A DNA stretch of 64,000 nt from Luteipulveratus flavus (GTDB taxonomy: Bacteria > Actinomycetota > Actinomycetes > Actinomycetales > Dermatophilaceae): the NCBI RefSeq assembly GCF_029080175.1, contig NZ_JARFJC010000040.1; one strand, written 5' to 3'. A program made the translations under genes and the position numbers. Below are positions 47,272 to 55,821 of the stretch, piece after piece. Position 1 is the first letter of the stretch; each line of letters starts with the position of its first letter. The notes beneath the pieces are model-generated. The model was not told where the DNA came from. It searched no databases and was given only the letters and a program-made list of their open reading frames with translations.

Positions 47272-48713
47272 ACCCGAACGTCTCGGGAGACCCGGAGGAC
47301 CAGGACGACCCCGTCGCGCGGTTCTTCGCCCAGGAGCGCGACGCCGTCCGGTCGGCGCCGGTGGACGACGACGAGTGGCAGCACATCGTCGCGCTGTCCG
47401 GGACCCGGGTGACCCGTCGCCCGTGGTGGGGCGTCGTCGCCGGTGCCGCCGCGGCTGTCGCGATCGGCGTGGCTGGCTGGTCGGTGCACCAGAAGTCGTT
47501 CGGCGAGGGCGAGGTCAGCCGCGGGGCAGCGGTCTCGGCCAGCACCTCACCGACGATCGAGTCGTTCGACCGAGCCGGCGCGCCGGCCGCCGCGGCGGCC
47601 CAGGCGACGAGCCCGGTGGACCCGCGGTTCACGACGTGGTCGCTGACGTACGCGGGCCAGGGCGCGATGTTCGCCTTCGGCTCCTCGCCGTGCCGGCCCG
47701 CGGGTACCTGCCCGACGCTGCTGCGGTCGATCGACAACGGCGGGACCTGGGTGACGGTGCACACCTTCCCGCAGGCGGACATGAGCCGGGCGAGCGGCGG
47801 GCAGCAGCCGTACGTCCAGGGTGAGAAGGCACTGACCGAGGCGCGGTTCGCGCTGCCCGAGGTCGGTTATGTGCTCGGGGGCGACCTGTGGGTCACCGGC
47901 GACGCGGGTGCCTCCTTCACCCGCGTGGAGCACCCCGGCCGTACCGTGCTGGACGTCGAGATCGAGGGGCTGGGGGACCGGCGCGCCAAGGTGGTCGTGC
48001 TCAGCGCGGACGGGTGCAGCGCGCAGGGGTGCACCGGCCCGATGTACGTCTCGACCGCGACCTCCGACGGGCCTCGCGCCCTCCGCCGGGTCGCGACCCA
48101 GCAGGCCGCCGGCCGGATCGCGGACGCTCAGCTGGTCCTGCGCAACGGTCAGGTGTACGTCCAGCCCACAGGCGGCGGGACGGGTCCGGTGCGGCTGGAC
48201 GGCGGGTCGCTCACGTCGCTGTCGGCGACCGCGTGCGGTGGCCGGCCGCTGGAGGCGCTCACCTCCTCGGCCGACGCGAAGAACGTGCTCTACGCCGCCT
48301 GCGAGGCCGGCAGCAGCGGCGGATCCGTCCGCTACCGCGTCCTGCGCAGCACCGACGACGGCAGCACCTGGCAGGTGTCGGGTGACCAGCTGGTCATGCC
48401 GCGCGCGGGCCGACTCAGCCTCGCCTCGACCAGGGACGGCCGGATCGTCGCTACCACCGGAGGTCCTCGCCAGCCCCGCGGCCCGGTGTCGGCGACCCAC
48501 CTGCAGGTGACCACCGACGGCGGTCGGACCTGGTCCCGGCCCGCCGTGCCGGCAGCGCCGACCGACGGCTTCGACTGGTCGGCCAGCCCCGGCGGCTCCC
48601 AGGTCTACGCCGTCTCCCGCATCACCCGCGGCTTCTGGTACTCCGGCAACGACGGCAGGTCGTGGCGGGTGGTCGACCCGTACCGGAGCGCGTCGGCGCC
48701 GAGCCGTCGCTGA
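47268..48713 (+). CDS. Membrane-tethered BNR-repeat propeller protein, putative sigma-factor partner
   Basis: 481 residues. A cytosolic N-terminus (1-51) precedes one transmembrane helix (about 54-70). The large extracellular part (about 110-475) is a beta-propeller with BNR/sialidase-type Asp-box motifs: SIDNGGTW, STDDGSTW, TTDGGRTW and GNDGRSW. Four cysteines in the first blades (CRPAGTC, CSAQGC) may form disulfides. The single-helix layout and coupling to an ECF sigma factor suggest an anti-sigma or sensor role, yet no zinc-finger anti-sigma motif is visible in the short cytosolic part. Confidence 0.75.
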   Translation: MNPNVSGDPEDQDDPVARFFAQERDAVRSAPVDDDEWQHIVALSGTRVTRRPWWGVVAGAAAAVAIGVAGWSVHQKSFGEGEVSRGAAVSASTSPTIESFDRAGAPAAAAAQATSPVDPRFTTWSLTYAGQGAMFAFGSSPCRPAGTCPTLLRSIDNGGTWVTVHTFPQADMSRASGGQQPYVQGEKALTEARFALPEVGYVLGGDLWVTGDAGASFTRVEHPGRTVLDVEIEGLGDRRAKVVVLSADGCSAQGCTGPMYVSTATSDGPRALRRVATQQAAGRIADAQLVLRNGQVYVQPTGGGTGPVRLDGGSLTSLSATACGGRPLEALTSSADAKNVLYAACEAGSSGGSVRYRVLRSTDDGSTWQVSGDQLVMPRAGRLSLASTRDGRIVATTGGPRQPRGPVSATHLQVTTDGGRTWSRPAVPAAPTDGFDWSASPGGSQVYAVSRITRGFWYSGNDGRSWRVVDPYRSASAPSRR

Positions 48714-48747
48714 CCGGATCGTCCGACACCGTCCGCGGGGCTGCTGC

Positions 48748-48753
48748 CATGCT
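48748..48753 (+). promoter_or_regulatory. -10 element CATGCT, leaderless start of the GNAT/acyl-CoA synthetase
   Basis: CATGCT ends 6 nt before the ATG at 48760; the same hexamer is used at 44124. Confidence 0.4.
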
Positions 48754-48759
48754 GCGGGT

Positions 48760-51438
48760 ATGACGTCGTCCGACGCGCAGACCATGCCGAGCTATCCGCG
48801 GGCGTGGGAGGCGGACGTCGTCCTGCGGGACGGCAGCGTCGCCCACGTCCGTCCGATCCGTCCCGACGACGCCGAGGCGCTGCAGCGGTTCCACCAGTCC
48901 CAGTCGGAGCAGTCGGTCTACCTGCGCTTCTTCGCCCCGCTGAAGCGGCTCAGCGACAAGGACCTGCACCGGTTCACCCACGTCGACCACCACGGACGCG
49001 TCGCGCTGGTGGTCGAGGTCGGCGACGCGCTGGTGGCGGTCGCCCGGTACGACCGGCTGGAGGGCAACGACGGCCCGACCGCCGAGGTGGCGTTCAACGT
49101 CTCCGACGTCATGCAGGGGCGTGGTGTCGGCTCGGTGCTGCTGGAGCACCTCGCGGCGATCGGGCAGGAGGCGGGGGTCCAGCGGTTCGTCGCCGACGTC
49201 CTGCCGCAGAACACCAAGATGCTGTCGGTCTTCTCCGACGCCGGCTACGAGGTGAGCCGGCAGTTCGACGACGGTGTGGTCGCCCTCTCGTTCGACATCA
49301 GCCCTACCGACCGCAGCGAGGCGGTCCGCGCCGCCCGTGAGCAGCGCGCCGAGTCGGTGAGTGTCCGTTCGCTGCTGCGGCCACGCTCGGTCGCGGTCGT
49401 CGGCGTCAGCCGTCGCGAGGCCTCAGTGGGGCGGCAGGTGTTCGAGCACCTGCGGGACGCGGGCTTCACCGGCGACCTCTGGGCCGTCAGCAGCGCCGGG
49501 GAGCCGGTCGCCGACCGGGCCACGTACGCGCGGGTGGGGGACATCCCGCAGCCGGTCGACCTGGTGGTCGTCGCGGTGCCGGCGGACGCGGTGCAGGACG
49601 TCGTGCTCGACTGCGGCCGCGTCGGTGTCCGGGCGCTGCTGGTCGTCTCCGCCGGTTTCGCCGAGGCGGGTCCGGAGGGGGAGCGGCGGCAGGTCGAGCT
49701 GCTGCGCACCGCGCGCCGGTTCGGCATGCGGGTCGTCGGCCCGAACTCCTTCGGCCTCATCAACGCCCGCCCGCAGCAGCGCATGAACGCCTCGCTCGCG
49801 CCGCAGATGCCCGCGGCGGGTGCGCTGGGTCTGTTTGCCCAGAGCGGCGCGCTCGGCATCGCCGTGCTGGCGGAGGCCGACCGCCGCAGGCTCGGGCTCA
49901 GCGACTTCGTCTCGGCCGGCAACCGCGTCGACGTGAGCGGCAACGACCTGATGCAGTACTGGTTCGACGACGAGGACACCCACGCGGTCGCGCTGTACCT
50001 GGAGTCGATGGGCAACCCGCGCAAGTTCTCTCGCATCGCCCGCCGGCTGACCGGCCGCAAACCGGTCATCGTCGTCAAGAGCGGTGTGTCGTCGTACGGC
50101 GTCCCGCCGGGGCACCGGGTACGCGCGACCCGGGCGCGGCCGTCGGCGTTCCGGGCGATGCTCCGGCAGGCCGGCGTCATCCGGGTCGATGACGTCCACC
50201 AGATGCTGGACGTCGCCCAGCTCGTGGTGAACCAGCCGCTGCCCCGAGGCGGTCACGTGGCCGTCGTCGGCAACTCCGACGCCCTCGGGGTGCTCGCCGC
50301 CGACGCCTGCGCGGGGCGCGGCCTCGACGTGGTCCACGGCCCGGTGTCGGTACCTGCCGAGGCGGACGCCGCGACGTTCGAGCGCGCGCTGCGAGAGGCG
50401 TTCGAGGACCCCGACGTGGACAGCGTGATCGCCTGCTTCATCCCGCCACTGGTCACCGACGGCGCCGAGGTCGCCGCGGTCCTCGCCCGGACCAGCAGCG
50501 CGCACGACAAGCCCTGCATCACGACGTTCCTCGGGGTGGACGGCGCTCCGGAGGCGCTGGCGAGCGCGGTGGCCGCGGACGGCACTCGCCGCGTCGTGCC
50601 CTCCTACTCCATGCCCGAGAACGGCGTACGGGCGCTCGCAGCCGCTACCCGGTACGGCGAGTGGCGGGCTCGCGACCACGGCCAGCAGGTGCGGCCGGAC
50701 GGCATCGACCAGGCCGCCGCCGAGCGGCTCGTCGACGAGGTGCTCGCCGGTTCGCCGGACGGTCGCCGGCTGCGGACCGAGGAGGTCACGAGGCTGCTGG
50801 CCTGCTACGGCATCGAGGTCTGGCCGACGGTCCCGGTCGAGGACCGCAGGGCGGCCGTGCGGGCCGCGCGCGAGCTCGGCTACCCGGTGGTGCTGAAGTC
50901 GGTCTCGCCGCTGGTCCGCCACCAGCCGGTCACCGCGGTCCGGGTCGACATCACCAGCGACGCAGCCATGCGTGGCGCCTACGACGCCCTCGACGAGCGC
51001 CTCGCTCCGTTGCACGCGAACCGGATGGTCGTGCAGAAGATGGCGACCCCGGGGACCGCGTGCGTGATCGGCAGCAGCGAGGACCCCTTGTTCGGCCCGG
51101 TCGTCAGCTTCGGCCTCGGCGGCGCCCCGACCGAGCTGCTGGACGACATCGGCTACCGCATCCCGCCGCTGACCGACGTCGACGTGAGCGACCTGGTGAT
51201 GTCGGTGAAGGCGGCGCCCCTGCTGCACGGGCACCGCGGCGGTGACCCGGTGGACCGGGCAGCCCTGGAGGACCTGATCGCGCGGGTGTCGGTGCTGGCC
51301 GACCACGTGCCCGAGGTCGTCTCGCTCGAGCTGAACCCCGTGAACTGCCATGCCGGCGGGCTGGAGGTGCTCGGTGCGAGCGTGGCCGTCGCGCCGCCCG
51401 CCACCCGGGCCGACTCCGGCAGGCGTGCCCTGTCCTGA
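48760..51438 (+). CDS. GNAT acetyltransferase fused to ADP-forming acyl-CoA synthetase
   Basis: 892 residues. The N-terminal GNAT domain (about 15-185) has DVMQGRGVGSVLLEHL as its acetyl-CoA loop. The rest is a complete NDP-forming acyl-CoA synthetase: CoA-binding domain (RPRSVAVVGVSR onward), ligase-CoA domain with LFAQSGALGIAVL, and a C-terminal ATP-grasp domain (LACYGIEVWPT, GYPVVLKSVSP, DPLFGPVVSFGLGG). The order GNAT-synthetase is the reverse of E. coli Pat (YfiQ), in which the acetyltransferase is C-terminal, but both classes act as protein lysine acetyltransferases. The phospho-histidine expected in the CoA-ligase part was not located with certainty, so synthetase activity is open. Confidence 0.88.
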   Translation: MTSSDAQTMPSYPRAWEADVVLRDGSVAHVRPIRPDDAEALQRFHQSQSEQSVYLRFFAPLKRLSDKDLHRFTHVDHHGRVALVVEVGDALVAVARYDRLEGNDGPTAEVAFNVSDVMQGRGVGSVLLEHLAAIGQEAGVQRFVADVLPQNTKMLSVFSDAGYEVSRQFDDGVVALSFDISPTDRSEAVRAAREQRAESVSVRSLLRPRSVAVVGVSRREASVGRQVFEHLRDAGFTGDLWAVSSAGEPVADRATYARVGDIPQPVDLVVVAVPADAVQDVVLDCGRVGVRALLVVSAGFAEAGPEGERRQVELLRTARRFGMRVVGPNSFGLINARPQQRMNASLAPQMPAAGALGLFAQSGALGIAVLAEADRRRLGLSDFVSAGNRVDVSGNDLMQYWFDDEDTHAVALYLESMGNPRKFSRIARRLTGRKPVIVVKSGVSSYGVPPGHRVRATRARPSAFRAMLRQAGVIRVDDVHQMLDVAQLVVNQPLPRGGHVAVVGNSDALGVLAADACAGRGLDVVHGPVSVPAEADAATFERALREAFEDPDVDSVIACFIPPLVTDGAEVAAVLARTSSAHDKPCITTFLGVDGAPEALASAVAADGTRRVVPSYSMPENGVRALAAATRYGEWRARDHGQQVRPDGIDQAAAERLVDEVLAGSPDGRRLRTEEVTRLLACYGIEVWPTVPVEDRRAAVRAARELGYPVVLKSVSPLVRHQPVTAVRVDITSDAAMRGAYDALDERLAPLHANRMVVQKMATPGTACVIGSSEDPLFGPVVSFGLGGAPTELLDDIGYRIPPLTDVDVSDLVMSVKAAPLLHGHRGGDPVDRAALEDLIARVSVLADHVPEVVSLELNPVNCHAGGLEVLGASVAVAPPATRADSGRRALS

Positions 51439-51445
51439 CCAGTGG

Positions 51446-51451
51446 GACAAT
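51446..51451 (+). promoter_or_regulatory. -10 element GACAAT, leaderless start of the DUF5998 gene
   Basis: GACAAT ends 7 nt before the ATG at 51459, 7 nt after the previous stop codon. Confidence 0.4.
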
Positions 51452-51458
51452 CGGGGCC

Positions 51459-52064
51459 ATGGTCTCTCGAGCCCCGCAGGCGATGCTTCCCACCACGCTC
51501 ACCGACGACATCGTCCAGGCGGGCTACTACCCGGCTCTGGTGGCCGACGTCGTCTCCGCCGCGCTCGCCGGCGAGGAGGTCACCGCCCACCTGGTGCACC
51601 AGGAGACCACGCTGGACCAGGAGTCGGTCCGCCGCCACATCACCGTCCTGGCGCTGACGCGCGGCCGGCTGGTCATCGCCCACGCCGACGACCACGCGCC
51701 CGACCCGACCTCCAGCATCCACGCCTCGTCGGTCGCCACGGCCTCGACCGAGTGCGTCCCGCTGAGCGCGGTCCGCGGCGTCATGCTGACCCACGTCGTC
51801 CCCTCCCCGGACCAGTACGTCCCCGGGACCCTCGGGCGCGAGCTGACCCTGACGCTCGGCTGGGGCACCGTGGCGCGGCTCGACCTCGTCCCGGCGACCT
51901 GCGGCGACCCCGAGTGCGAGGCCGACCACGGGTACGAGGGCACGGTCACCGGCGACGACATCTCGCTGCGGGTGAGCGCGGACGCCGAGGGCGAGAACGT
52001 CCTCTCGCGGGCCCACGCGTTCGCCGCTGCGCTCTCGGCCGCCATCGGTCAGACCACGCCGTGA
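51459..52064 (+). CDS. DUF5998 family protein
   Basis: 201 residues, soluble. The order of conserved segments (LTDDIVQAGYYPALVADVVSAALAGE near the N-terminus, HLVHQETTLDQESVRRHITVLALT, and GRELTLTLGW) corresponds to the actinobacterial DUF5998 family. It contains a lone C-x4-C (CGDPEC). Its stop overlaps the GTG of the phosphatase-fold gene by 4 nt, which ties the two functionally; the function is unknown. Confidence 0.82.
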   Translation: MVSRAPQAMLPTTLTDDIVQAGYYPALVADVVSAALAGEEVTAHLVHQETTLDQESVRRHITVLALTRGRLVIAHADDHAPDPTSSIHASSVATASTECVPLSAVRGVMLTHVVPSPDQYVPGTLGRELTLTLGWGTVARLDLVPATCGDPECEADHGYEGTVTGDDISLRVSADAEGENVLSRAHAFAAALSAAIGQTTP

Positions 52065-53209
52065 CCGCAGGCAGCGACACCGTCCAGCCGGTCCTGCCGG
52101 CGTACGACGGCGGTGGGCTCGCCGGTGTCCTCCCGTCCGTCGCCGCGTCGCTGGGCGTCGGTACCGGACCGCTGGACCTCGCACCCGCCCGGCGTGCCGT
52201 GGTCGTCCTCGTCGACGGACTCGGCATGGAGCTGCTGCGCCAGCGCAAGGGGCACGCGCCGTTCCTGCGGGCGCTGCTCGCGCAGGCTCGCGACCTGCGC
52301 GCCGGGTTCCCCTCTACCACCGCCACGAGCCTGGGCTCGTTCGGTACGGGCCTGCCACCCGGTGCGCACGGCCTCACCGGCTACCAGGTGGAGATCCCGG
52401 GCGAGGGCCGGCTGTTCAACGAGCTCTCCTGGGAGGGCGGCCCGGACCCGCGCACGTGGCAGCCCGAGCCGACGGTCCTGCAGCGGACCGCGGCGGCCGG
52501 CGTCGCGACGACGATGGTCGCGCCGGCGTACTTCGACGGCTCAGGGCTGACGCGAGCTGCGTTGCGTGGCGCGGCTTTTCGGGCGGCCGACGCCCTCGAG
52601 GACCGGGTGGACGCCACGCTCTCCGCGGTGCGGAAGGACAGCCGGGCCCTCGTCTACCTGTATTGGGGCGAGCTGGACCGCACCGGCCACGTCCACGGGT
52701 GCCAGAGCCGGCAGTGGGGCGAGGAGCTGGAGCACATCGACCGCGAGCTGCGCCGGCTGTCCGACCGGCTCCCGCGCGACTGCTCCCTGACCGTGGTGGC
52801 CGACCACGGCATGATCGACATCCCGATGGACGCCCGCATCGACGTCGCGCACGACGGCGAGCTCGCGTCCGGCGTCCGTCTTGTCGGTGGGGAGATGCGG
52901 GCCCTGCAGCTGTACTGCGAGCAGGGAGCCGCCGCGGACGTCCTCGCGACCTGGCGCGGCCGGCTCGGCGCCTCGGGGTGGATCCTCGCGCGCGAGGAGG
53001 CGGTCGGTCAGGGCTGGTTCGGCCCGGTGCACGAGCGGGTGATGCCGCGCATCGGGGACGTCGTGGTCGCGTTCCACGAGCCCGTGGGCGTCGTCGACAG
53101 CCGGGTGATGCGTCCGGTCGTGCTCGGGCTCCTGGGTCAGCACGGCTCTCTCACGCCCGAGGAGCAGAACGTCCCGATGCTGCACCTCGACGCGCCCGAC
53201 CAGCGATGA
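52061..53209 (+). CDS. Alkaline phosphatase-superfamily nucleotide pyrophosphatase-like protein
   Basis: 382 residues with the alkaline phosphatase/NPP core. The first metal site is VVVLVDGLGMELL, the nucleophile threonine lies in FPSTTATSLGSFGTG, and later ligands are in YWGELDRTGHVHG and VVADHGMIDI. No signal peptide is present, so it is cytosolic, unlike most secreted NPPs. It likely hydrolyses a phosphodiester or phosphomonoester, with substrate unknown. It is cotranslated with the DUF5998 gene. Confidence 0.85.
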   Translation: MTAGSDTVQPVLPAYDGGGLAGVLPSVAASLGVGTGPLDLAPARRAVVVLVDGLGMELLRQRKGHAPFLRALLAQARDLRAGFPSTTATSLGSFGTGLPPGAHGLTGYQVEIPGEGRLFNELSWEGGPDPRTWQPEPTVLQRTAAAGVATTMVAPAYFDGSGLTRAALRGAAFRAADALEDRVDATLSAVRKDSRALVYLYWGELDRTGHVHGCQSRQWGEELEHIDRELRRLSDRLPRDCSLTVVADHGMIDIPMDARIDVAHDGELASGVRLVGGEMRALQLYCEQGAAADVLATWRGRLGASGWILAREEAVGQGWFGPVHERVMPRIGDVVVAFHEPVGVVDSRVMRPVVLGLLGQHGSLTPEEQNVPMLHLDAPDQR

Positions 53210-53230
53210 GACGGCGGGTCGCTCGCCACC

Positions 53231-53236
53231 TAAGGT
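53231..53236 (+). promoter_or_regulatory. -10 element TAAGGT, leaderless start of tdk
   Basis: TAAGGT ends 6 nt before the GTG at 53243. Confidence 0.5.
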
Positions 53237-53242
53237 CGTGCC

Positions 53243-53929
53243 GTGGCTGAGCTGGTGTTCTTCTCCGGGACGATGGACTGCGGCAAGTCGACGCTCGCGC
53301 TGCAGATGGACCACAACCATCGCGCGCGAGGTCGCACGGGCCTGGTCCTCACCAAGCACGACCGGGCCGGGGAGGCCGTGATCTCCTCACGGCTCGGGCT
53401 GTCCCGCGAGGCGACCGAGGTCGGGGACGACCTGGACCTGTGGGACCTCGTCGTCGAGCAGGCGACCCACGGCCGCGCCGTGCAGTACCTCATCTGCGAC
53501 GAGGCGCAGTTCTACACGCCGCAGCAGGTCGAGCAGCTGGCCCGGATCGTCGACGAGATGGACATCGACGTCTACGCCTTCGGCATCACGGCCGACTTCC
53601 GGACCGAGCTGTTCCCCGGCTCCCGCCGACTCATCGAGCTGGCGGACCGCACGCAGGTGCCGCAGGTCGAGGCGCTGTGCTGGTGCGGCCGGCGGGCGAC
53701 CCACAACGCGCGCGTCGTCGACGGACACATGGTCGTCGAGGGCGAGCAGGTCGTTGTCGGCGACACGGCGGGCGCGCCCGCGGGCCAGGTGGAGTACGAG
53801 GTGCTCTGCCGCCGCCACTACATGCGCCGGATGACGGCGCACGCCGCTCGCGCGCAGGCGGGCTCTCCCGACCTGCTGCCGTTCGACCTGGACCTGTGCC
53901 CGTTGCCCGGTCCGGCGAGCCATGGCTGA
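53243..53929 (+). CDS. tdk: Thymidine kinase
   Basis: 228 residues. It phosphorylates thymidine with ATP in dTMP salvage. The P-loop is SGTMDCGKST (about 8-17), the Walker B/catalytic site is LICDEAQFYT, and the lasso/substrate region is ITADFRTELFPGSRRLIELAD (in parts). The zinc-binding lobe has CWCGRRATHNAR and a later LCRRHY. The family is usually about 190-220 residues. The salvage route it supports is notable because the neighbouring dut gene, which would supply dUMP for de novo dTMP, is broken. Confidence 0.94.
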   Translation: MAELVFFSGTMDCGKSTLALQMDHNHRARGRTGLVLTKHDRAGEAVISSRLGLSREATEVGDDLDLWDLVVEQATHGRAVQYLICDEAQFYTPQQVEQLARIVDEMDIDVYAFGITADFRTELFPGSRRLIELADRTQVPQVEALCWCGRRATHNARVVDGHMVVEGEQVVVGDTAGAPAGQVEYEVLCRRHYMRRMTAHAARAQAGSPDLLPFDLDLCPLPGPASHG

Positions 53930-53957
53930 GGAGCCCCTGCGCCCGCCGGTCGGCAGG

Positions 53958-53963
53958 CACAAT
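53958..53963 (+). promoter_or_regulatory. -10 element CACAAT, leaderless start of the MFS gene
   Basis: CACAAT ends 6 nt before the ATG at 53970. Confidence 0.4.
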
Positions 53964-53969
53964 GGGCGC

Positions 53970-55799
53970 ATGGTCGAGCCGGGGAGCAGCGAGGCTCACG
54001 CCACCACGCCGCCGGGACACCCACGCGACGACCGTCGGCAGGGGGATCCGCGCGGCTCGCGCGACGCCACCAGGGGTGTCCCGCGCGGTCCGCGCACCGA
54101 CCCGATGCCGTCCGGTACGGGCTCCGGCTCGCCGCAGGACCGTTCGTCGCGGGACGCCTCGTCGCAGCGACCCGCGCCGCGTCGCCGGGCCGCTGCCGCT
54201 GCCGGCCGGGGTGTCGCGCGCGGTGGGCGAGCAGCCTTCCGGCTGACGGCCACGGCCGGCCGGTCGACCGTACGAGCGGCCAGGCGGGCGAGCGAGGCCG
54301 AGGGCGCCGGCGAGTCCGGGCTGGCCCGCCTCATCCAGGTCCACGCGTTCAGCACGGCGGGTGACACGGCGGTGACGGTCGGGCTGGCCGGCACCATGTT
54401 CTTCTCCCTGGAGCCGGGGCAGGCCAAGACCCAGGTTCTACTGTTCCTGCTGCTCACCATGCTGCCGTTCGCGATCGTGGCGCCGCTGATCGGGCCGCTG
54501 CTCGACCGCTTCCGGCACGGTCGGCGCTGGTCCATCGGGGCGACCCTCGCGTTGCGGGCGTTCCTGTGCTGGGTGCTCGCGCAGACGGTCAGCGACCATT
54601 CCAGCTGGCAGTTCCCGGTCGCCCTCGTGGTGCTGGTCTCCTCCAAGGCCTACCTGGTGACGCGGTCGGCCGCCACGCCCCGCCTGCTGCCCGACGCGCT
54701 CACCCTGGTCAAGGCCAACGGCCGGCTGTCGCTCGCCGGCACGGTGGGCGCCGGCATCGGTGGCGGTCTCGCCGCCGCCGCGGCGACGTTCGGCTCCGAG
54801 TGGGCCCTGCGCGTCGGGTTCGTGCTCTTCGCCGTCGGCACCGTCCTCGCGATCATGCTGCCCGCCCGGGTCGACTCCGCCATCGGCGAGGAGCAGGCAC
54901 CCATCCGCGACCTCGCGGCGGCGTCCACTGGCGGTGCCCGACGAGGCATCTCCGGCGACGTCGTCACGGCGCTGCGCGCCAACTCCGGGCTGCGCTGGCT
55001 GTCGGGGTTCCTGACGCTGTTCCTGGCCTTCGTGGTGCGCGAGCACCCGCTGCCCGGCTGGGAGGACCGAGCCTCCCTGCTGCTCGCCCTGGTGGTGGGC
55101 GCGGCCGGGGTCGGCAACGCCGTCGGCACGATGACCGGCGCGCTGCTACGGGTGAGCTCGCCCCGGGTCGTCGTCCTCGGCGCGCTGCTCGCGGACGCCG
55201 TCCTCGTCGTGGTCGCGGCCGTCCACTTCGGGGTCGTCACCGCGGTCGCGGTCGGTCTGGTCGCGGGCATCTCCCAGCAGATGGGCAAGCTCGCGCTGGA
55301 CGCTCAGATCCAGGACACCGTGCCGGAGGAGGTGCGCACCAGCGTGTTCGCCCGGTCCGAGACGCTGCTGCAGCTGTCCTGGGTGCTCGGGGGCATCCTC
55401 GCGGTCCTGCTGCCGACGAACGCCACGGTCGGCATGGTCACCGCCGCCGTCCTGCTGGTGCTGTGGACCAGCGCCGTGATCATCTGGCACACGGGCCGCC
55501 GCATCCCCGTTCCCGCGGCTGCCCGCTCCGGCCTGGCTCGCGGACGCGGGCGCTCGGGTTCCGGGCGCCGACGCTCGCGTCCGGCCTTCGAGCCGGCGTC
55601 GTCCGGTCGGGTCCCCGAGGCCGGCCGGCCCCTCCCGCACGACCGGTACGAGGATGCGGACGCACGGCCGGACGACGAGGACGACGTGGAACGGACGATC
55701 CCGATGGACCGCTCCGACACCGGCCGGCGCCCGCCGTCCCCGCGAGGCCCGCAGGACGACGACCGCAGGGACCGCTGGAGCTCGCGCTTCCGCGACTGA
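53970..55799 (+). CDS. MFS-type transporter with long disordered termini
   Basis: 609 residues. A basic, Ser/Pro/Arg-rich N-terminus of about 105 residues precedes a 12-helix MFS body (about 115-520), with LIGPLLDRFRHGRRW as the inter-helix motif (a motif A variant). An acidic-basic C-terminal tail (about 525-609) ends in DDDRRDRWSSRFRD. The substrate cannot be inferred. It sits between tdk and sepH as in many actinobacteria. The ATG at 53970 was chosen over one at 53922 because it fits the leaderless -10 pattern and does not overlap tdk. Confidence 0.82.
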   Translation: MVEPGSSEAHATTPPGHPRDDRRQGDPRGSRDATRGVPRGPRTDPMPSGTGSGSPQDRSSRDASSQRPAPRRRAAAAAGRGVARGGRAAFRLTATAGRSTVRAARRASEAEGAGESGLARLIQVHAFSTAGDTAVTVGLAGTMFFSLEPGQAKTQVLLFLLLTMLPFAIVAPLIGPLLDRFRHGRRWSIGATLALRAFLCWVLAQTVSDHSSWQFPVALVVLVSSKAYLVTRSAATPRLLPDALTLVKANGRLSLAGTVGAGIGGGLAAAAATFGSEWALRVGFVLFAVGTVLAIMLPARVDSAIGEEQAPIRDLAAASTGGARRGISGDVVTALRANSGLRWLSGFLTLFLAFVVREHPLPGWEDRASLLLALVVGAAGVGNAVGTMTGALLRVSSPRVVVLGALLADAVLVVVAAVHFGVVTAVAVGLVAGISQQMGKLALDAQIQDTVPEEVRTSVFARSETLLQLSWVLGGILAVLLPTNATVGMVTAAVLLVLWTSAVIIWHTGRRIPVPAAARSGLARGRGRSGSGRRRSRPAFEPASSGRVPEAGRPLPHDRYEDADARPDDEDDVERTIPMDRSDTGRRPPSPRGPQDDDRRDRWSSRFRD

Positions 55800-55821
55800 G
55801 CGCCGCCCGGTGCCCAGGCCG

